Source: Selenomonadales bacterium (GTDB lineage: Bacteria > Bacillota > Negativicutes > Sporomusales > UBA7701). Taken from it: a stretch of 64,000 nucleotides of DNA. The stretch spans positions 34,782-98,781 of the forward strand of contig JARKNV010000012.1 in the NCBI GenBank assembly GCA_029976065.1. The letters run 5' to 3'. Position numbers and translations under genes: made by a program. A model generated the notes under the pieces. That model was not told the origin of the DNA, searched no databases, and worked only from the letters and a program-made list of their open reading frames with translations. Of the stretch, positions 26,608 through 36,410 are shown piece by piece (position 1 is the first letter of the stretch; each line of letters starts with the position of its first letter).

Positions 26608-28061
26608 GAAAGGCCAAGGCGCTTATTTTCGAGCTGGGCCAGCCCGGCCGCCGGGCGGTCGACTTGCCGGCCTGCGACGTCCCCGCCCCCGCTGCGTCCG
26701 ACCTCATCCCCGCGGCTTTCCGGCGCAAGACGCCGGCCGCGCTGCCCGAGGTCAGCCAGCTGGAGCTGATGCGCCACTATACCGCCCTGTCGCAGCGCAA
26801 TTTCGGCGTCGATTCGGGCTTTTACCCCCTCGGCTCGTGCACGATGAAATACAACCCGAAAATCAACGAGGATGCCTGCCGCCTGAGCGGCTTCGCCGCC
26901 CTTCACCCCCTCCAGGACGAGGCGACGGCGCAGGGCGCGCTGGAGCTGCTGGCGGCGATGGAGGGCTACCTGGCGGAGATCGCCGGCATGGACGCGGTGA
27001 CGATGCAGCCGGCGGCCGGCGCCCACGGCGAGCTGACGGGCATCAAGCTCATCCGCGCCTATCACCGCCACCGCGGCGAGGACGCCGTCCGGACCAAGGT
27101 GATCGTCCCCGATTCGGCCCACGGCACCAATCCCGCCACCGCCGCGGTGTGCGGGCTGGAGATCGTCGAGATCAAGTCCCACCCGGACGGCGCCGTCGAC
27201 CTCGAGGCGTTGCGGGCCGCCGTCGGCCCCGATACTGCGGCCCTGATGCTGACCAACCCCAGCACGCTGGGGCTGTTCGAGAAAAACATCGGCGAGGTGG
27301 CCGCCATCGTCCACGGCGCCGGCGGCCTGCTGTACTACGACGGTGCGAACGCCAACGCCATCATGGGCATTTCCCGCCCCGGCGACATGGGCTTCGACGT
27401 CATCCACTTCAACCTCCACAAGACGTTCGCCACGCCGCACGGCGGCGGCGGTCCCGGCTCGGGGCCCGTGGGGGTGAAGAAGGACCTTATCCCCTTCCTG
27501 CCGTCGCCGGTGATCGTGGCCGAGGGCGGCAGATACCGCCTCAATCACGACCGGCCGCTGTCGATCGGCAAGGTGCAGTCCTTCTACGGCAACTTCGGTG
27601 TGATCGTCCGCGCCTACGCCTACATCCGGGCGATGGGCCCCGACGGGCTGAAGGCGGCCAGCGAGGACGCCGTGCTGAACGCCCACTACTGCCTGAGCCG
27701 TCTGAAGGAGAAGTTTCATTCGCCCTTCGACCGCTTCTGCATGCACGAGTGCGTGCTGACCTCGAAAAATCAGAAGCCCTATGGCGTCAGGACGCTGGAT
27801 ATCGCCAAACGGCTCCTCGACTACGGCTACCACCCGCCGACCATCTATTTCCCGCTGATCGTCGAGGAGGCGCTGATGATCGAGCCGACCGAAACGGAAG
27901 GCAAAGAGACGCTGGACGATTTCATCGCCGTGATGTTGAAGATTGCCGCCGAGGCCGAGACCGACGCCGACCAGGTGAAAAACGCCCCCGTCACCACCGT
28001 GGTCGGGAGGCTCGACGAGGCGACCGCCGCCCGCAAGCCCGTGGTGCGATGGAAGCCTTAG
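26604..28061 (+). CDS. gcvPB: Glycine dehydrogenase (decarboxylating) subunit 2
   Basis: 485 residues and the PLP-binding half of the P protein. Lys273 in [17 protein letters not shown] is the Schiff-base lysine. It decarboxylates glycine and loads the aminomethyl group onto lipoyl-GcvH. The 3' end overlaps the next gene, a radical SAM protein, by 13 bp. Confidence 0.96.
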   Translation: MRKAKALIFELGQPGRRAVDLPACDVPAPAASDLIPAAFRRKTPAALPEVSQLELMRHYTALSQRNFGVDSGFYPLGSCTMKYNPKINEDACRLSGFAALHPLQDEATAQGALELLAAMEGYLAEIAGMDAVTMQPAAGAHGELTGIKLIRAYHRHRGEDAVRTKVIVPDSAHGTNPATAAVCGLEIVEIKSHPDGAVDLEALRAAVGPDTAALMLTNPSTLGLFEKNIGEVAAIVHGAGGLLYYDGANANAIMGISRPGDMGFDVIHFNLHKTFATPHGGGGPGSGPVGVKKDLIPFLPSPVIVAEGGRYRLNHDRPLSIGKVQSFYGNFGVIVRAYAYIRAMGPDGLKAASEDAVLNAHYCLSRLKEKFHSPFDRFCMHECVLTSKNQKPYGVRTLDIAKRLLDYGYHPPTIYFPLIVEEALMIEPTETEGKETLDDFIAVMLKIAAEAETDADQVKNAPVTTVVGRLDEATAARKPVVRWKP

Positions 28062-28912
28062 ACCGCCTGGCGGCGAAGTGCTGGGAAATAAGGGAGGCAA
28101 ATTTCCGTCCCGAGATTGTCTGGTCGTACCCGGCGCAGACGACGGCGGTGAGCGTGACCGGCGGCGAGTGCGGTCTTGACTGCGCCCACTGCGGCGGGGT
28201 GTACCTGAAGAGGATGACGCCCCTGGCGGCGGTGAGCCGCCACGGCGAAGAGCTGGGGCCGAGCTGCCTGATCAGCGGCGGCTGCACGTCCGGCGGCAGG
28301 GTGCCGCTGGCCGCGCACACCGCCCGGCTGGCGGCGCTGAAGCCCGGCCGCCGGTTCAACATCCATACCGGCCTGGTCGACGAGGCCGACATTGCGGTCA
28401 TCGCCCCGCTGGCCGACAAGGTGTCGTTCGATTTCGTGGGCGACGACGCTACTATCCGCGAGGTTCTCGGCCTCAACCGGACGGTGGCCGATTACGTCGC
28501 CTGCTACCGGAAGCTGCGGGAGTGCTGCCAGGTGGCGCCGCATGTCTGCATTGGCCTGCACGGCGGTGAGATCCGCGGCGAGCACCAGGCGTTGGCGCTG
28601 CTCAGGATGCTGGGCGCCGACAGCCTGACGCTGATCGTGTTCACGCCCACCAAGGGCACGCGCTACGCCGACCGCAAGCCGCCCGCCCTTGAAGAGACGC
28701 TGGCGGTTATCGCCGCCGCCCGGGAGCTGTTTCCGGCCATACCCCTCCGCCTCGGCTGCATGCGGCCGGGGGGCCGCTACCGCGAAACCCTCGACAAGGC
28801 GGCGGTGCGGCTGGGGATCAACGCGATCGTGAATCCTACGCGCGCGGCGGTCAGGCTGGCCGAAAGCCTTGGCCTGGCCGGCGTGGGGCGGGGGGAGTGC
28901 TGCGTGTTATGA
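28049..28912 (+). CDS. Radical SAM protein, putative lipoyl synthase component (LipS1/LipS2 type), first of pair
   Basis: 287 residues from ATG 28049. The radical SAM cluster motif is CGLDCAHC, followed by GGVYLKRM. The rest is BioB/LipA-like: SGGCTSGG, then [14 protein letters not shown], and a C-terminal half ending in GECCVL. It is not canonical LipA, which has an extra N-terminal CX4CX5C auxiliary-cluster motif. Gene order (gcvPB, this gene, a second radical SAM protein, a lipoate transferase, lpd) matches the two-protein lipoyl synthases described in archaea and some anaerobes. The role would be insertion of two sulfurs into octanoyl-GcvH. Assignment to LipS1 or LipS2 individually is not made. 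Confidence 0.72.
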   Translation: MEALDRLAAKCWEIREANFRPEIVWSYPAQTTAVSVTGGECGLDCAHCGGVYLKRMTPLAAVSRHGEELGPSCLISGGCTSGGRVPLAAHTARLAALKPGRRFNIHTGLVDEADIAVIAPLADKVSFDFVGDDATIREVLGLNRTVADYVACYRKLRECCQVAPHVCIGLHGGEIRGEHQALALLRMLGADSLTLIVFTPTKGTRYADRKPPALEETLAVIAAARELFPAIPLRLGCMRPGGRYRETLDKAAVRLGINAIVNPTRAAVRLAESLGLAGVGRGECCVL

Positions 28913-29883
28913 AATTATGGAAGCTTTCGGCAGGGACGGACGCCATTGTCGCCGGGCGGAAGACGCGGAGCGACGCGCCGCCGAGTACGGCCTACGTGAT
29001 GCTGGGCGAGAGATGCCGCAACAATTGCCGCTTTTGCACCCAGGCCCGCGAGAGCGGCGCCGGGGCGAACATGCTGTCGCGCGTCACCTGGCCGGGGACG
29101 GCCGCGGCCGAAGCAATCGCCGGCATCGACACCGCTTATGTTGCCGGCAGGCTCAAACGGGCCTGCCTGCAGGTGGTCGACAACGGCGGCGTGGCGACGG
29201 CTGCTGCTGCGGTGGCATCGCTGAGCGCTGCGAGCATGGTGCCGGTGTGCGTGTCGAGCCATCTGGAAACGGTGGCGGACGCGAAGCGGCTGATCGCGGC
29301 CGGGGCCGAGCGCATCTGCGTGGCGCTCGACGCCGCGACGCCGCAGGTTTACAGCGAGGCCAAGGAAGGCGACTGGCAGGAGCGTTGGCGGCTGTTGACC
29401 GCGTGCGCCGCCGCCCTGCCGGGCCGGGTGTCGACCCATTTGATCGTCGGCCTCGGCGAGACGGAGGAAGAGATGGCCGATGCTATCGCGGCCTGCATAG
29501 AAAAGGGCATTACGGTGGGGCTGTTCGCGTTCACACCGGTCAAAGGCGCGGCCTGGGCCGACCGGAGCGCGCCGCCCATCGGCCGGTACCGGCGGGTGCA
29601 GGTGGCGCATCACCTGCTGCGCCGGGGCTACGGGCGGGAGGCGATTGTCTGCCGCGGCGGCGCGATAACCGGCTTCGCCGTCACCGGGCTGCCGGAGCTG
29701 CTGGCGGACGGGGCGGCTTTCCGCACGAGCGGCTGCCCGGACTGCAACCGTCCGTACTATAACGAGCGCCCCGGCGGCGTGATGTACAATTATCCGCGGC
29801 TGCTGACGGCGGCCGAGACGGCGCGGGCGATCGCCGAATGCGAAGTGATCGGGGGCGGGGCGCGTGCCGTGGCGGGTGATTGA
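28909..29883 (+). CDS. Radical SAM protein, putative lipoyl synthase component (LipS1/LipS2 type), second of pair
   Basis: 324 residues from ATG 28909, overlapping the previous stop (ATGA), with GGGGGAG upstream. The radical SAM motif CRNNCRFCTQARES and the C-terminal SGCPDCNRPYYNERPGG, with CPDC as a possible extra cluster ligand, are the key features. IVGLGETEEEM and FTPVKGAAW are BioB/LipA-like. It should act with the preceding protein to thiolate octanoyl groups. Its last bases overlap the octanoyltransferase gene, so the three are translationally coupled. Older annotation would call it simply a radical SAM protein. Confidence 0.72.
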   Translation: MKLWKLSAGTDAIVAGRKTRSDAPPSTAYVMLGERCRNNCRFCTQARESGAGANMLSRVTWPGTAAAEAIAGIDTAYVAGRLKRACLQVVDNGGVATAAAAVASLSAASMVPVCVSSHLETVADAKRLIAAGAERICVALDAATPQVYSEAKEGDWQERWRLLTACAAALPGRVSTHLIVGLGETEEEMADAIAACIEKGITVGLFAFTPVKGAAWADRSAPPIGRYRRVQVAHHLLRRGYGREAIVCRGGAITGFAVTGLPELLADGAAFRTSGCPDCNRPYYNERPGGVMYNYPRLLTAAETARAIAECEVIGGGARAVAGD

Positions 29884-30691
29884 CAGCGGCGCGGCGGATG
29901 CCGCCCGCAATATGGCGACAGACGAGGCGATCATGCTGGCCCACGGGGCCGGCGAGGCGCCGCCGACGCTACGGTTTTACGGCTGGCGGCCGGCGGCGGT
30001 CAGCCTGGGCTATTTCCAGCGGGCGGTGGCCGAGATCGACCTCGACGCCTGCCGGGAACGGGGCATCGACGTCGTCCGCCGCCTGACCGGCGGCCGGGCG
30101 GTGCTTCACGATATCGAACTGACTTACAGCGTCGTGGTGCGTGAAGATCACCCGGGGGTGCCGGCGACGATCACCGCCGCCTACCACTGGTTCAGCAGCG
30201 GCCTGTCGGCCGGCTTGCAGCGCCTGGGAGTGGCGGCGGGGATGAACATCCCCCGCGCGGCCTACGGGCAGAGCATCCGGCCCCGGCATGCCTCGGCGGC
30301 CTGCTTCGACGCCCCGGCCCACTACGAGCTGACCTGCGCCGGGCGCAAGCTGGCGGGCAGCGCCCAGGTGCGCCAGGGCGGCGTCATCCTCCAGCACGGA
30401 TCGCTGCTGCTCGGGTTCGACGCCGCGACGGTCGCGGCCATCCTCAGGCTGCCTTCGCCCGCCGAACGGGCGGCGACGGCCGCAATGCTGGCCGCCCGGG
30501 CGGTCGCTATCGACGAGGTGCTTGGCCGCGTTCCCGCCTGGGAGGAACTGACCGCCGCGCTGACGGCCGGTTTTGCGGAAGCGCTGGCCGACGAATTCAT
30601 CCCCGCCGCCCTGACCGCCGCCGAAGAGGCAACCGCGGTCCGGCTGGCGGCGGACAAGTACGGCCAGGATAGTTGGAATCTGCGGCGCTAA
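29864..30691 (+). CDS. Octanoyl/lipoate transferase (LipM/LplA family)
   Basis: 275 residues from GTG 29864. It has the BPL/LplA/LipB catalytic fold with RRLTGGRAVLHD, and SAACFDAPAHYELTCAGRKLAGSAQ near residues 145-168. Cys147 in that motif matches the acyl-accepting cysteine of LipM, so this is more likely an octanoyl-ACP:GcvH transferase than an ATP-dependent ligase. It would provide octanoyl-GcvH for the adjacent radical SAM pair. Confidence 0.82.
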   Translation: MPWRVIDSGAADAARNMATDEAIMLAHGAGEAPPTLRFYGWRPAAVSLGYFQRAVAEIDLDACRERGIDVVRRLTGGRAVLHDIELTYSVVVREDHPGVPATITAAYHWFSSGLSAGLQRLGVAAGMNIPRAAYGQSIRPRHASAACFDAPAHYELTCAGRKLAGSAQVRQGGVILQHGSLLLGFDAATVAAILRLPSPAERAATAAMLAARAVAIDEVLGRVPAWEELTAALTAGFAEALADEFIPAALTAAEEATAVRLAADKYGQDSWNLRR

Positions 30692-30711
30692 TCACAAGGA
30701 GGATTGTTTTT

Positions 30712-32127
30712 ATGTACGATATCGCGGTCATCGGCGGCGGCCCCGGCGGTTATGTGGCCGCCATCCGGGGGGCGCAGCTGGGCGCCAGGGTGCTGCTGGT
30801 CGAGAAGGACAAGCTTGGCGGGGTGTGTCTGACCCGCGGCTGTATTCCGACCAAGACGCTGCTGAAGAGCGCCGAGCGGTGGCAAAACCTGCAAAACTGC
30901 GCCGCCTTCGGCTTGCGGGCCGACAACATCGGCTTCGATTTCGCCCAGGTTATGGCCCGCAAAGAGCAGGTGGTGGGCCAACTGCAGGCCGGCGTCGTCC
31001 AACTGGTGGCGGGCAACGGCATCGCGGTGCGGTACGGCGATGCCGCGCTGACCGGGCCGGGGACGCTGACGGTAAGCAGCCACGCGGGCGTGGAGGAGTT
31101 TGCCGCCGGCAGGATCATCGTGGCGACCGGTTCGGCGCCGATGAAGCTGCCGGTGCCGGGAGCCGCCCTGCCGGGGGTGCTGACGAGCGACGAGGTGCTG
31201 GCGCTGGCGACGGTGCCGCGCAGCTTGGTGATTATCGGCGCGGGCGCGGTGGGAGTGGAGTTCGCCGCCATCTTCCGGGCCTTCGGCAGTGAGGTGACGG
31301 TGGTGGAGATGCTGCCGGCCATCCTGCCCAGCATCGACGCCGACCTGGTGAAGCGGATGGCGCTGCTGCTGCGCAAACAGGGGATCAAGCTGCTGACCGG
31401 CGCCAGAGTGACAGGCATCCGTCCGGGGCCGGACGGGCTGACGGTGGCGGTGGCGACGGCCGACGGCAAGGAGCAGGAACTGGCCGCCGAGAAGGTGCTG
31501 GCCGCCACCGGACGCCTGCCGTCAGTCGCCGGCCTCGGGCTGGAGACGGCGGGGGTGGCGTTCGGCCGCAAGGGGATCGAGGCCGATGCCCGTATGGCGA
31601 CGAACGTGGCCGGCATTTACGCCGTCGGCGACGTTACCGGCCGCTATATGTGGGCCCATGCCGCTTCGAGCGAGGGCTTGGTTGCAACGGAAAACGCCTT
31701 GGGGGGCGCGGCGGAAATGGATTACCGCGCCGTGCCTGGCTGTATTTTCACCGAACCGGAGATCGCCACCGTCGGCCTTACCGAGCAGGAGGCCGTCGCC
31801 GCCGGCTACCGGGTGAAGACCGGCCGCTTCAATTTCGCCGCCAACGGCAAGGCGGTGTCGATGGGCGAGGCCGACGGCCTGGTGAAGGTGGTGGCCGACG
31901 AGGCGGACGGCAAGCTGCTGGGGATGCATATCCTCGGGCCGCATGCCAGCGACCTCGTGATGGAAGGGGCGATCGCCATCCGCCACGGGCTGGCGGCCGC
32001 AGCGCTCGGCCAGGTCATCCACCCCCATCCGACGCTGTCGGAGACGGTGCTGGAAAGCGTGCACGCGCTGGACGGGCGGGCGATCCACCAGGCAAGGACG
32101 GCGCCCGGGCGGCGGGGAGGCGGCTGA
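30712..32127 (+). CDS. lpdA: Dihydrolipoamide dehydrogenase (glycine cleavage L protein)
   Basis: 471 residues from ATG 30712 (AAGGAGG upstream). It has the FAD fingerprint GGGPGGYVAA, redox disulfide Cys39/Cys44 (GGVCLTRGCIP), NAD fingerprint GAGAVGVEFA and C-terminal HPHPTLSE containing the catalytic His-Glu pair. It reoxidises dihydrolipoyl-GcvH with NAD+. The 1-bp gap to sdaAB keeps it in the operon. Confidence 0.95.
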   Translation: MYDIAVIGGGPGGYVAAIRGAQLGARVLLVEKDKLGGVCLTRGCIPTKTLLKSAERWQNLQNCAAFGLRADNIGFDFAQVMARKEQVVGQLQAGVVQLVAGNGIAVRYGDAALTGPGTLTVSSHAGVEEFAAGRIIVATGSAPMKLPVPGAALPGVLTSDEVLALATVPRSLVIIGAGAVGVEFAAIFRAFGSEVTVVEMLPAILPSIDADLVKRMALLLRKQGIKLLTGARVTGIRPGPDGLTVAVATADGKEQELAAEKVLAATGRLPSVAGLGLETAGVAFGRKGIEADARMATNVAGIYAVGDVTGRYMWAHAASSEGLVATENALGGAAEMDYRAVPGCIFTEPEIATVGLTEQEAVAAGYRVKTGRFNFAANGKAVSMGEADGLVKVVADEADGKLLGMHILGPHASDLVMEGAIAIRHGLAAAALGQVIHPHPTLSETVLESVHALDGRAIHQARTAPGRRGGG

Positions 32128-32128
32128 G

Positions 32129-32803
32129 ATGCGCGGTTTATTCGATATCGCCGGCCCGATTATGGTCGGCCCGTCAAGCTCCCATACCGCCGGAGCGGTC
32201 CGGCTGGGCGCCATGGCCAGGATAATCCTCGGCGAACGGCCGGCGGAGGCCAGGATCAAGCTGCACGGCTCCTTCGCCCAGACTTACCGCGGCCACGGCA
32301 CCGATAAAGCCCTGATCGGCGGGCTGCTGGGTTTCGCTCCCGACGATGAGCGGATCAAGGCGGCTCTGACGCTCGCGGCCGGGCACGGGCTCACATACTC
32401 GTTTTCCACCGTGGACCTGCCGGACGTGCACCCCAATACCGCGCTGCTGGAGCTTACCGGGGTATCGGGGCAGACGCGCCAGGTGACGGGGGCCTCGGTG
32501 GGCGGCGGCAATATCCTCATCACTCGCATCGACGGCTATCCCGTCCGGGTGACGGGCCAGTACCATACCCTCATAACCATTCACAACGACAAGCCGGGCG
32601 TGATCGCGACGGTTACGAAAAAGCTGGCCGACGAGGGCGTCAATATCGCCTTCATGCAGGTGTCCCGCCAGGAGCGGGGCGAGGAGGCGCTGATGGTCAT
32701 CGAGGCCGACGAGCCCATCCCCGCCGAGGCGCTGTCGCCGATCAGGGCGGTGGCGGCCATGAAAGCGGTGCTGGCCGTGCCGGCGTTGGGGGGAGACGTA
32801 TGA
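32129..32803 (+). CDS. sdaAB: L-serine dehydratase, beta subunit
   Basis: 224 residues. The N-terminal domain begins GLFDIAGPIMVGPSSSHTAGAVRLG, the family hallmark. The C-terminal ACT domain (about residues 150-220, TIHNDKPGVIATVTKKLAD) is a likely serine-binding regulatory module. It partners the [4Fe-4S] alpha subunit encoded next, with a 4-bp overlap. Confidence 0.94.
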   Translation: MRGLFDIAGPIMVGPSSSHTAGAVRLGAMARIILGERPAEARIKLHGSFAQTYRGHGTDKALIGGLLGFAPDDERIKAALTLAAGHGLTYSFSTVDLPDVHPNTALLELTGVSGQTRQVTGASVGGGNILITRIDGYPVRVTGQYHTLITIHNDKPGVIATVTKKLADEGVNIAFMQVSRQERGEEALMVIEADEPIPAEALSPIRAVAAMKAVLAVPALGGDV

Positions 32804-33684
32804 GCGCTATCCGCAGTTTCGGCGACTGGGTGCTGCGGGCGGAGACTACCGGCACGACGCTGGCGGCCGTGATCGTGGAGCAGGAAAGCAGGCATGCCCA
32901 GCGGCCGGCGGAGGCCATCCGCAGTGATATGGCCCGCAACTGGCAGGTGATGCGCGAAGCGATCGCCGCCGGACTGGCGAGCGGCGAGAAGTCGCCGAGC
33001 GGCCTGGTGGGCGGCGACGCGCGGCGGTACTACGCCCGGATCGGGGTCGGCAGGGCGCTGGCCGGCGAGGCGGCCGCGAAGGCGATTGCCTATGCGTTGG
33101 CGGTAAGCGAAGTGAACGCCTGCATGGGACGGATCGTCGCCTTCCCCACCGCCGGCTCGTGCGGCATTATGCCGGGGGCGGTGGCGGCGGCGGCCGAGAC
33201 GCGCGGCTACAGCGACGCGGCGATTGTCGAAGGGCTGCTCACCGCCGCCGGGGCGGGACTGATCATCGCCGAAAATGCCTCGATCTCGGGCGCCGAGGCC
33301 GGCTGCCAGGCGGAATGCGGCGCCGGGGGCGCGATGGCGGCGGCGGCGCTTGTCCAGATGGAGGGCGGCACGCCGCGGCAGGTCGGCATGGCGGTGGCTC
33401 TGGCGCTCAAGAACGCCCTGGGGCTGGTGTGCGACCCGGTGGCCGGCCTGGTGGAGGTGCCGTGCGTGCGGCGGAACGCCTTTTACGCCGTACAGGCCCT
33501 GGTGGCCGCCGATATGGCGCTGGCCGGAGTAGAGAGCGTCATACCGGTCGACGAAGTGATCGATACCATGCGGCAGGTGGGGGCGGCCATGCCGGTCAGC
33601 CTCCGCGAAACCTCCCAGGGGGGCCTGGCGCGGACGCCGACCGGGCTGGCGATCCAGCGGCGGCTGTTCGCGGAGAAAGAATAG
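32800..33684 (+). CDS. sdaAA: L-serine dehydratase, alpha subunit
   Basis: 294 residues. It has the typical iron-sulfur serine dehydratase motifs PTAGSCGIMPGAV, ECGAGGAMAAAAL and GLVCDPVAGLVEVPC, whose cysteines hold the labile [4Fe-4S] cluster. It deaminates serine to pyruvate and ammonia. Ending the glycine-induced operon with this enzyme suggests glycine is converted through serine to pyruvate. Serine hydroxymethyltransferase, needed for that link, is not in this window. Confidence 0.94.
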   Translation: MSAIRSFGDWVLRAETTGTTLAAVIVEQESRHAQRPAEAIRSDMARNWQVMREAIAAGLASGEKSPSGLVGGDARRYYARIGVGRALAGEAAAKAIAYALAVSEVNACMGRIVAFPTAGSCGIMPGAVAAAAETRGYSDAAIVEGLLTAAGAGLIIAENASISGAEAGCQAECGAGGAMAAAALVQMEGGTPRQVGMAVALALKNALGLVCDPVAGLVEVPCVRRNAFYAVQALVAADMALAGVESVIPVDEVIDTMRQVGAAMPVSLRETSQGGLARTPTGLAIQRRLFAEKE

Positions 33685-33735
33685 ACAAGAAAATCGATAA
33701 GAGCGTATTTTAGGCTTATCAACGGCCGTAAATAG

Positions 33736-33760
33736 AAAGAGGGCTTAATTGCCCTCTTTT
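33736..33760. terminator. Bidirectional terminator
   Basis: AAAGAGGGC/GCCCTCTTT stem with loop TTAATT (33745-33750). T-runs suit both the sdaAA transcript and the convergent minus-strand gene, whose TAA stop lies in the loop. Confidence 0.85.
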
Positions 33761-34830
33761 GTCGCTTCCTGCAGCTCGATCATTTTGATTTTCGGCCCAT
33801 CCTTATTGCCCTCGCGGGATGACGTTTTGCCCGCGGGTGCGGCCTTGGTGTCAGCTTTTTTGCCAGTGACGGCCGGGTCGGGGGTTTTGATTTTCATCAG
33901 CTTGTCGTTTTTGAAGTACAGGTAGTATTTGCCGTATCGCGCTTCATACATATCCTCTTCCGGGCCCTTGGCCACCAGCGCGGGCGCCAGCCGCGGCTCG
34001 CCCCAGCTCATGAGCACCTTCTCCCGCTCCCAGCCGACGCGGATTTCCTGGCCGCTGATCAGCCGCCAGTCCTCCGGCGACCAGTGGGGGAAGAGGGTTT
34101 GGGGATCGTGGCGCATGAAGCCGCTCCTGATCATGCCGTAGAACTGCTCGTTGCTGAAAGCGGCCCGCTGGCCGGCCGGGGCGACGGTCCACGCGACCGG
34201 GGTGCCGTCCGCCTGCTTGAGGTCGAGGGTGTAAGCTTCGCTGAACGGGCCGGTTGATTTGAAGGCGGTGACGGTGAGGGGCGCGAGGTGGTCGACGGCC
34301 GCGGTGAGCTCCGCCTTGGGGATGTAGTTGCGGTCGATCCAGACGGTATTTCCTACGAGGGCGCCGATTTCGGCCATGGCTCGCTTTTCGGCGGCAATTT
34401 CCCTTTCGAGGGCGAACGGCAGGGCGGACAGCGCGACGTCCGGATAGTCCCTGACCCATAACACGCCGCCGTCTTTAGCGGCCAATCGCCAGAAATACCG
34501 GGTCACGGCCTTCTTTTTCTCGAGCTTGTAGAGGCCCTCGATGATGAAGGGCTTGCCGAGGTGCTTGCGGGCGAGGTGAAGCTGGTCGATGCCGCTCATG
34601 TCCTGGCCAGGCTGCTGGAAAATGAGCAGATAGCTGGCGGAGACGTTCAGTTTGGCGGGCACGAGGGTTGCCTGCTGGCCGACCCAGGCGGCTTTATCGG
34701 GCCAGACCGGGGCTGCCGACAGAACGGCTTTTTCCTGAACGGTTGGGGCGGCCGCGGTATCCGCGGGGGCGGAGAAAGCGGGCGCATGAACGGCGCAAAG
34801 CATTATGAGAACGGCGAAAATTTTCTTCAA
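33745..34830 (-). CDS. Secreted protein, SmpA-like C-terminal segment, unknown function
   Basis: About 361 residues if it starts at TTG 34830 (MKKIFAVLIMLCAV signal peptide, with AAGGCGG some 9 bases upstream); a GTG at 34839 is the alternative. The body is unrecognised. Near the C-terminus, EKVLMSWGEPRLAPALV followed by YGKYYLYFKNDKLMKI resembles the fold often seen in SmpA/BamE-like envelope proteins. The tail is Lys-rich. A similar WGEP motif occurs in the 61991 gene, so the two are probably distant paralogues. It is probably periplasmic. Confidence 0.65.
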   Translation of the reverse strand: MKKIFAVLIMLCAVHAPAFSAPADTAAAPTVQEKAVLSAAPVWPDKAAWVGQQATLVPAKLNVSASYLLIFQQPGQDMSGIDQLHLARKHLGKPFIIEGLYKLEKKKAVTRYFWRLAAKDGGVLWVRDYPDVALSALPFALEREIAAEKRAMAEIGALVGNTVWIDRNYIPKAELTAAVDHLAPLTVTAFKSTGPFSEAYTLDLKQADGTPVAWTVAPAGQRAAFSNEQFYGMIRSGFMRHDPQTLFPHWSPEDWRLISGQEIRVGWEREKVLMSWGEPRLAPALVAKGPEEDMYEARYGKYYLYFKNDKLMKIKTPDPAVTGKKADTKAAPAGKTSSREGNKDGPKIKMIELQEATKEGN

Positions 34831-35070
34831 CGGAGCCACCGCCTTAATGTTCGGGTTTCCCTTGATTAATTCAACACCGCGGCCGATTCCCCTGCGGGGC
34901 GGGGCAGAATGCGGGTAACGGCAATAGTTGTAAAAATGCGGTGCCGTATTATTATGCAAGGTTTCGGCTGTTGCGGCCGGCACGAAAAATGTCGGCAGAA
35001 CAGGTGAAATAGTGACAGCGTTTGGCGAAAAGTGTTACTAGTACAGATAAATTGCGGCCGACCGGGTTTT

Positions 35071-36288
35071 TCAGCCGGCGTCCCTGCCGCTACCGGTATC
35101 GGGGAGGTTGCGGACGACGGCTACGCAGGCGGCCACGGCGGCGAACAGCAGCGCCGAAAGCCAGAAAACGGCCGGGAAGCCGAGATATACCGCCAAGGCT
35201 CCGCCGCTGAGGGGGCCCAGGACGATGCCCATCTGCATGGAAGTGGTGGTGACGCCAAAGGCGACGCCCCGTTTTTCTTCGGGAATGAGGAAATAGGTGA
35301 GGGCGTTCACGGTGGGGAGCATGGCCCCGAGGAAGAAGCCGCTGACAGCCCGCATGGCTCCGAAGAGGAGCACGTTGTCGGCGGCGGCCTGGGCGGCGAA
35401 GCATACCGCCGACAGCACGGCGGCAACGATTAGGACCGTCCTGTGGCTGAACCGCTTGCTGATCTTGCCCATCGCCGCCGAGGCGACGGCGCTGGTGAGG
35501 CCGGCGGCGGCGATGATGGCGCCGGCGGCGCTGGCGATGTAGGTGAGGTTGGGGGAGAGGACGTGGACGTAGATGGGCAGGATGGGGGCGATGATCATCA
35601 TGGCGAACTGGATGAGAAACTGGAGGACGAGCGTCAGCCACAGACCGGGAATGGTTATGATGGCGCCGATTTCGCGCCAGACGGGGCGTTTGGCGGCGGC
35701 GGGCGCCGGGGTGAAGCGCTCGACGACGGCGAAGCGGACGATGAAGAGCGACAGGAGGCAGAGGAGGCCGAAGGAGACGAACGCCCACCGGTAGCCGAGC
35801 GAGTCGGCGATGATGCCGCCGAACATCGGCCCGAAGGCGCTGCCGGCAATCATTGCCGTCTGGAAGATGCCGAGCGTCCAGGTTATCTGGTCGGGAGGGC
35901 TCAGGGAGGTGACGAGGGCCAAAGCGGCGGCGGTGAAGCCGCCGAAGACGCCCTGGATGATGCGGAGGAAGAGCAGCTGGTGGACGGTGGCGACAAAGCC
36001 CATCAAGACCATGACGGTGAAAAAGGCGAACATGACCCTCACCACCATCAGCTTGCGGCCGTGGCGGTCGGCCACCGCTCCCCAGTATGGCCCGGCCATG
36101 GCCGCGGTCAGCGGGGCGGCGCCCATGAGCAGGCCCGACCATACGCCGGCTTCTTCGAGGCTGGTGATGCCGAGCTCGCGGACGTAGAGGGGCAAAAAGG
36201 CCATGACGCCGGTGATGGCGCCCATGCCGGCAAGCTGGGCGAACCACAGGGCGGCGAGATTTCGTTTCCATTCGGGTAACGGGAACAT
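35071..36288 (-). CDS. MFS transporter (multidrug efflux type)
   Basis: 405 residues with about 12 hydrophobic segments. The MFS motif A is present between TM2 and TM3 (GAVADRHGRKLM), with motif C-like GSAFGPMFGGIIAD in TM5, typical of the DHA1 drug:proton antiporters (MdtG-like). It begins at ATG 36288 with AAGAAGGTG upstream. It is divergent from the TerC-family gene. The substrate cannot be deduced. Confidence 0.85.
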   Translation of the reverse strand: MFPLPEWKRNLAALWFAQLAGMGAITGVMAFLPLYVRELGITSLEEAGVWSGLLMGAAPLTAAMAGPYWGAVADRHGRKLMVVRVMFAFFTVMVLMGFVATVHQLLFLRIIQGVFGGFTAAALALVTSLSPPDQITWTLGIFQTAMIAGSAFGPMFGGIIADSLGYRWAFVSFGLLCLLSLFIVRFAVVERFTPAPAAAKRPVWREIGAIITIPGLWLTLVLQFLIQFAMMIIAPILPIYVHVLSPNLTYIASAAGAIIAAAGLTSAVASAAMGKISKRFSHRTVLIVAAVLSAVCFAAQAAADNVLLFGAMRAVSGFFLGAMLPTVNALTYFLIPEEKRGVAFGVTTTSMQMGIVLGPLSGGALAVYLGFPAVFWLSALLFAAVAACVAVVRNLPDTGSGRDAG

Positions 36289-36381
36289 CGGGGCACCTTC
36301 TTTGTCGTAGAGATAATAATATTATAGCAAAAGTTGGCGGATCGCGCTGTTATGTATACATAATTTTTGTGCCCGCCGCTC

Positions 36382-36410
36382 TTGATAATGGCCGGCGACG
36401 CTGCTAAAAT
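36382..36410 (+). promoter_or_regulatory. Putative sigma-A promoter of the TerC-family gene
   Basis: TTGATA (36382-36387), 17 bases, TAAAAT (36405-36410). It gives a leader of about 120 nt. I compared this leader with the manganese-sensing yybP-ykoY motif often found before TerC-family genes and saw no match. Confidence 0.55.

Noticed and set aside
26570..28912. 780-codon frame spanning gcvPB and the first radical SAM gene
   Set aside because: Only its last 287 codons are real coding sequence (from ATG 28049). The upstream part is an out-of-frame reading of gcvPB.
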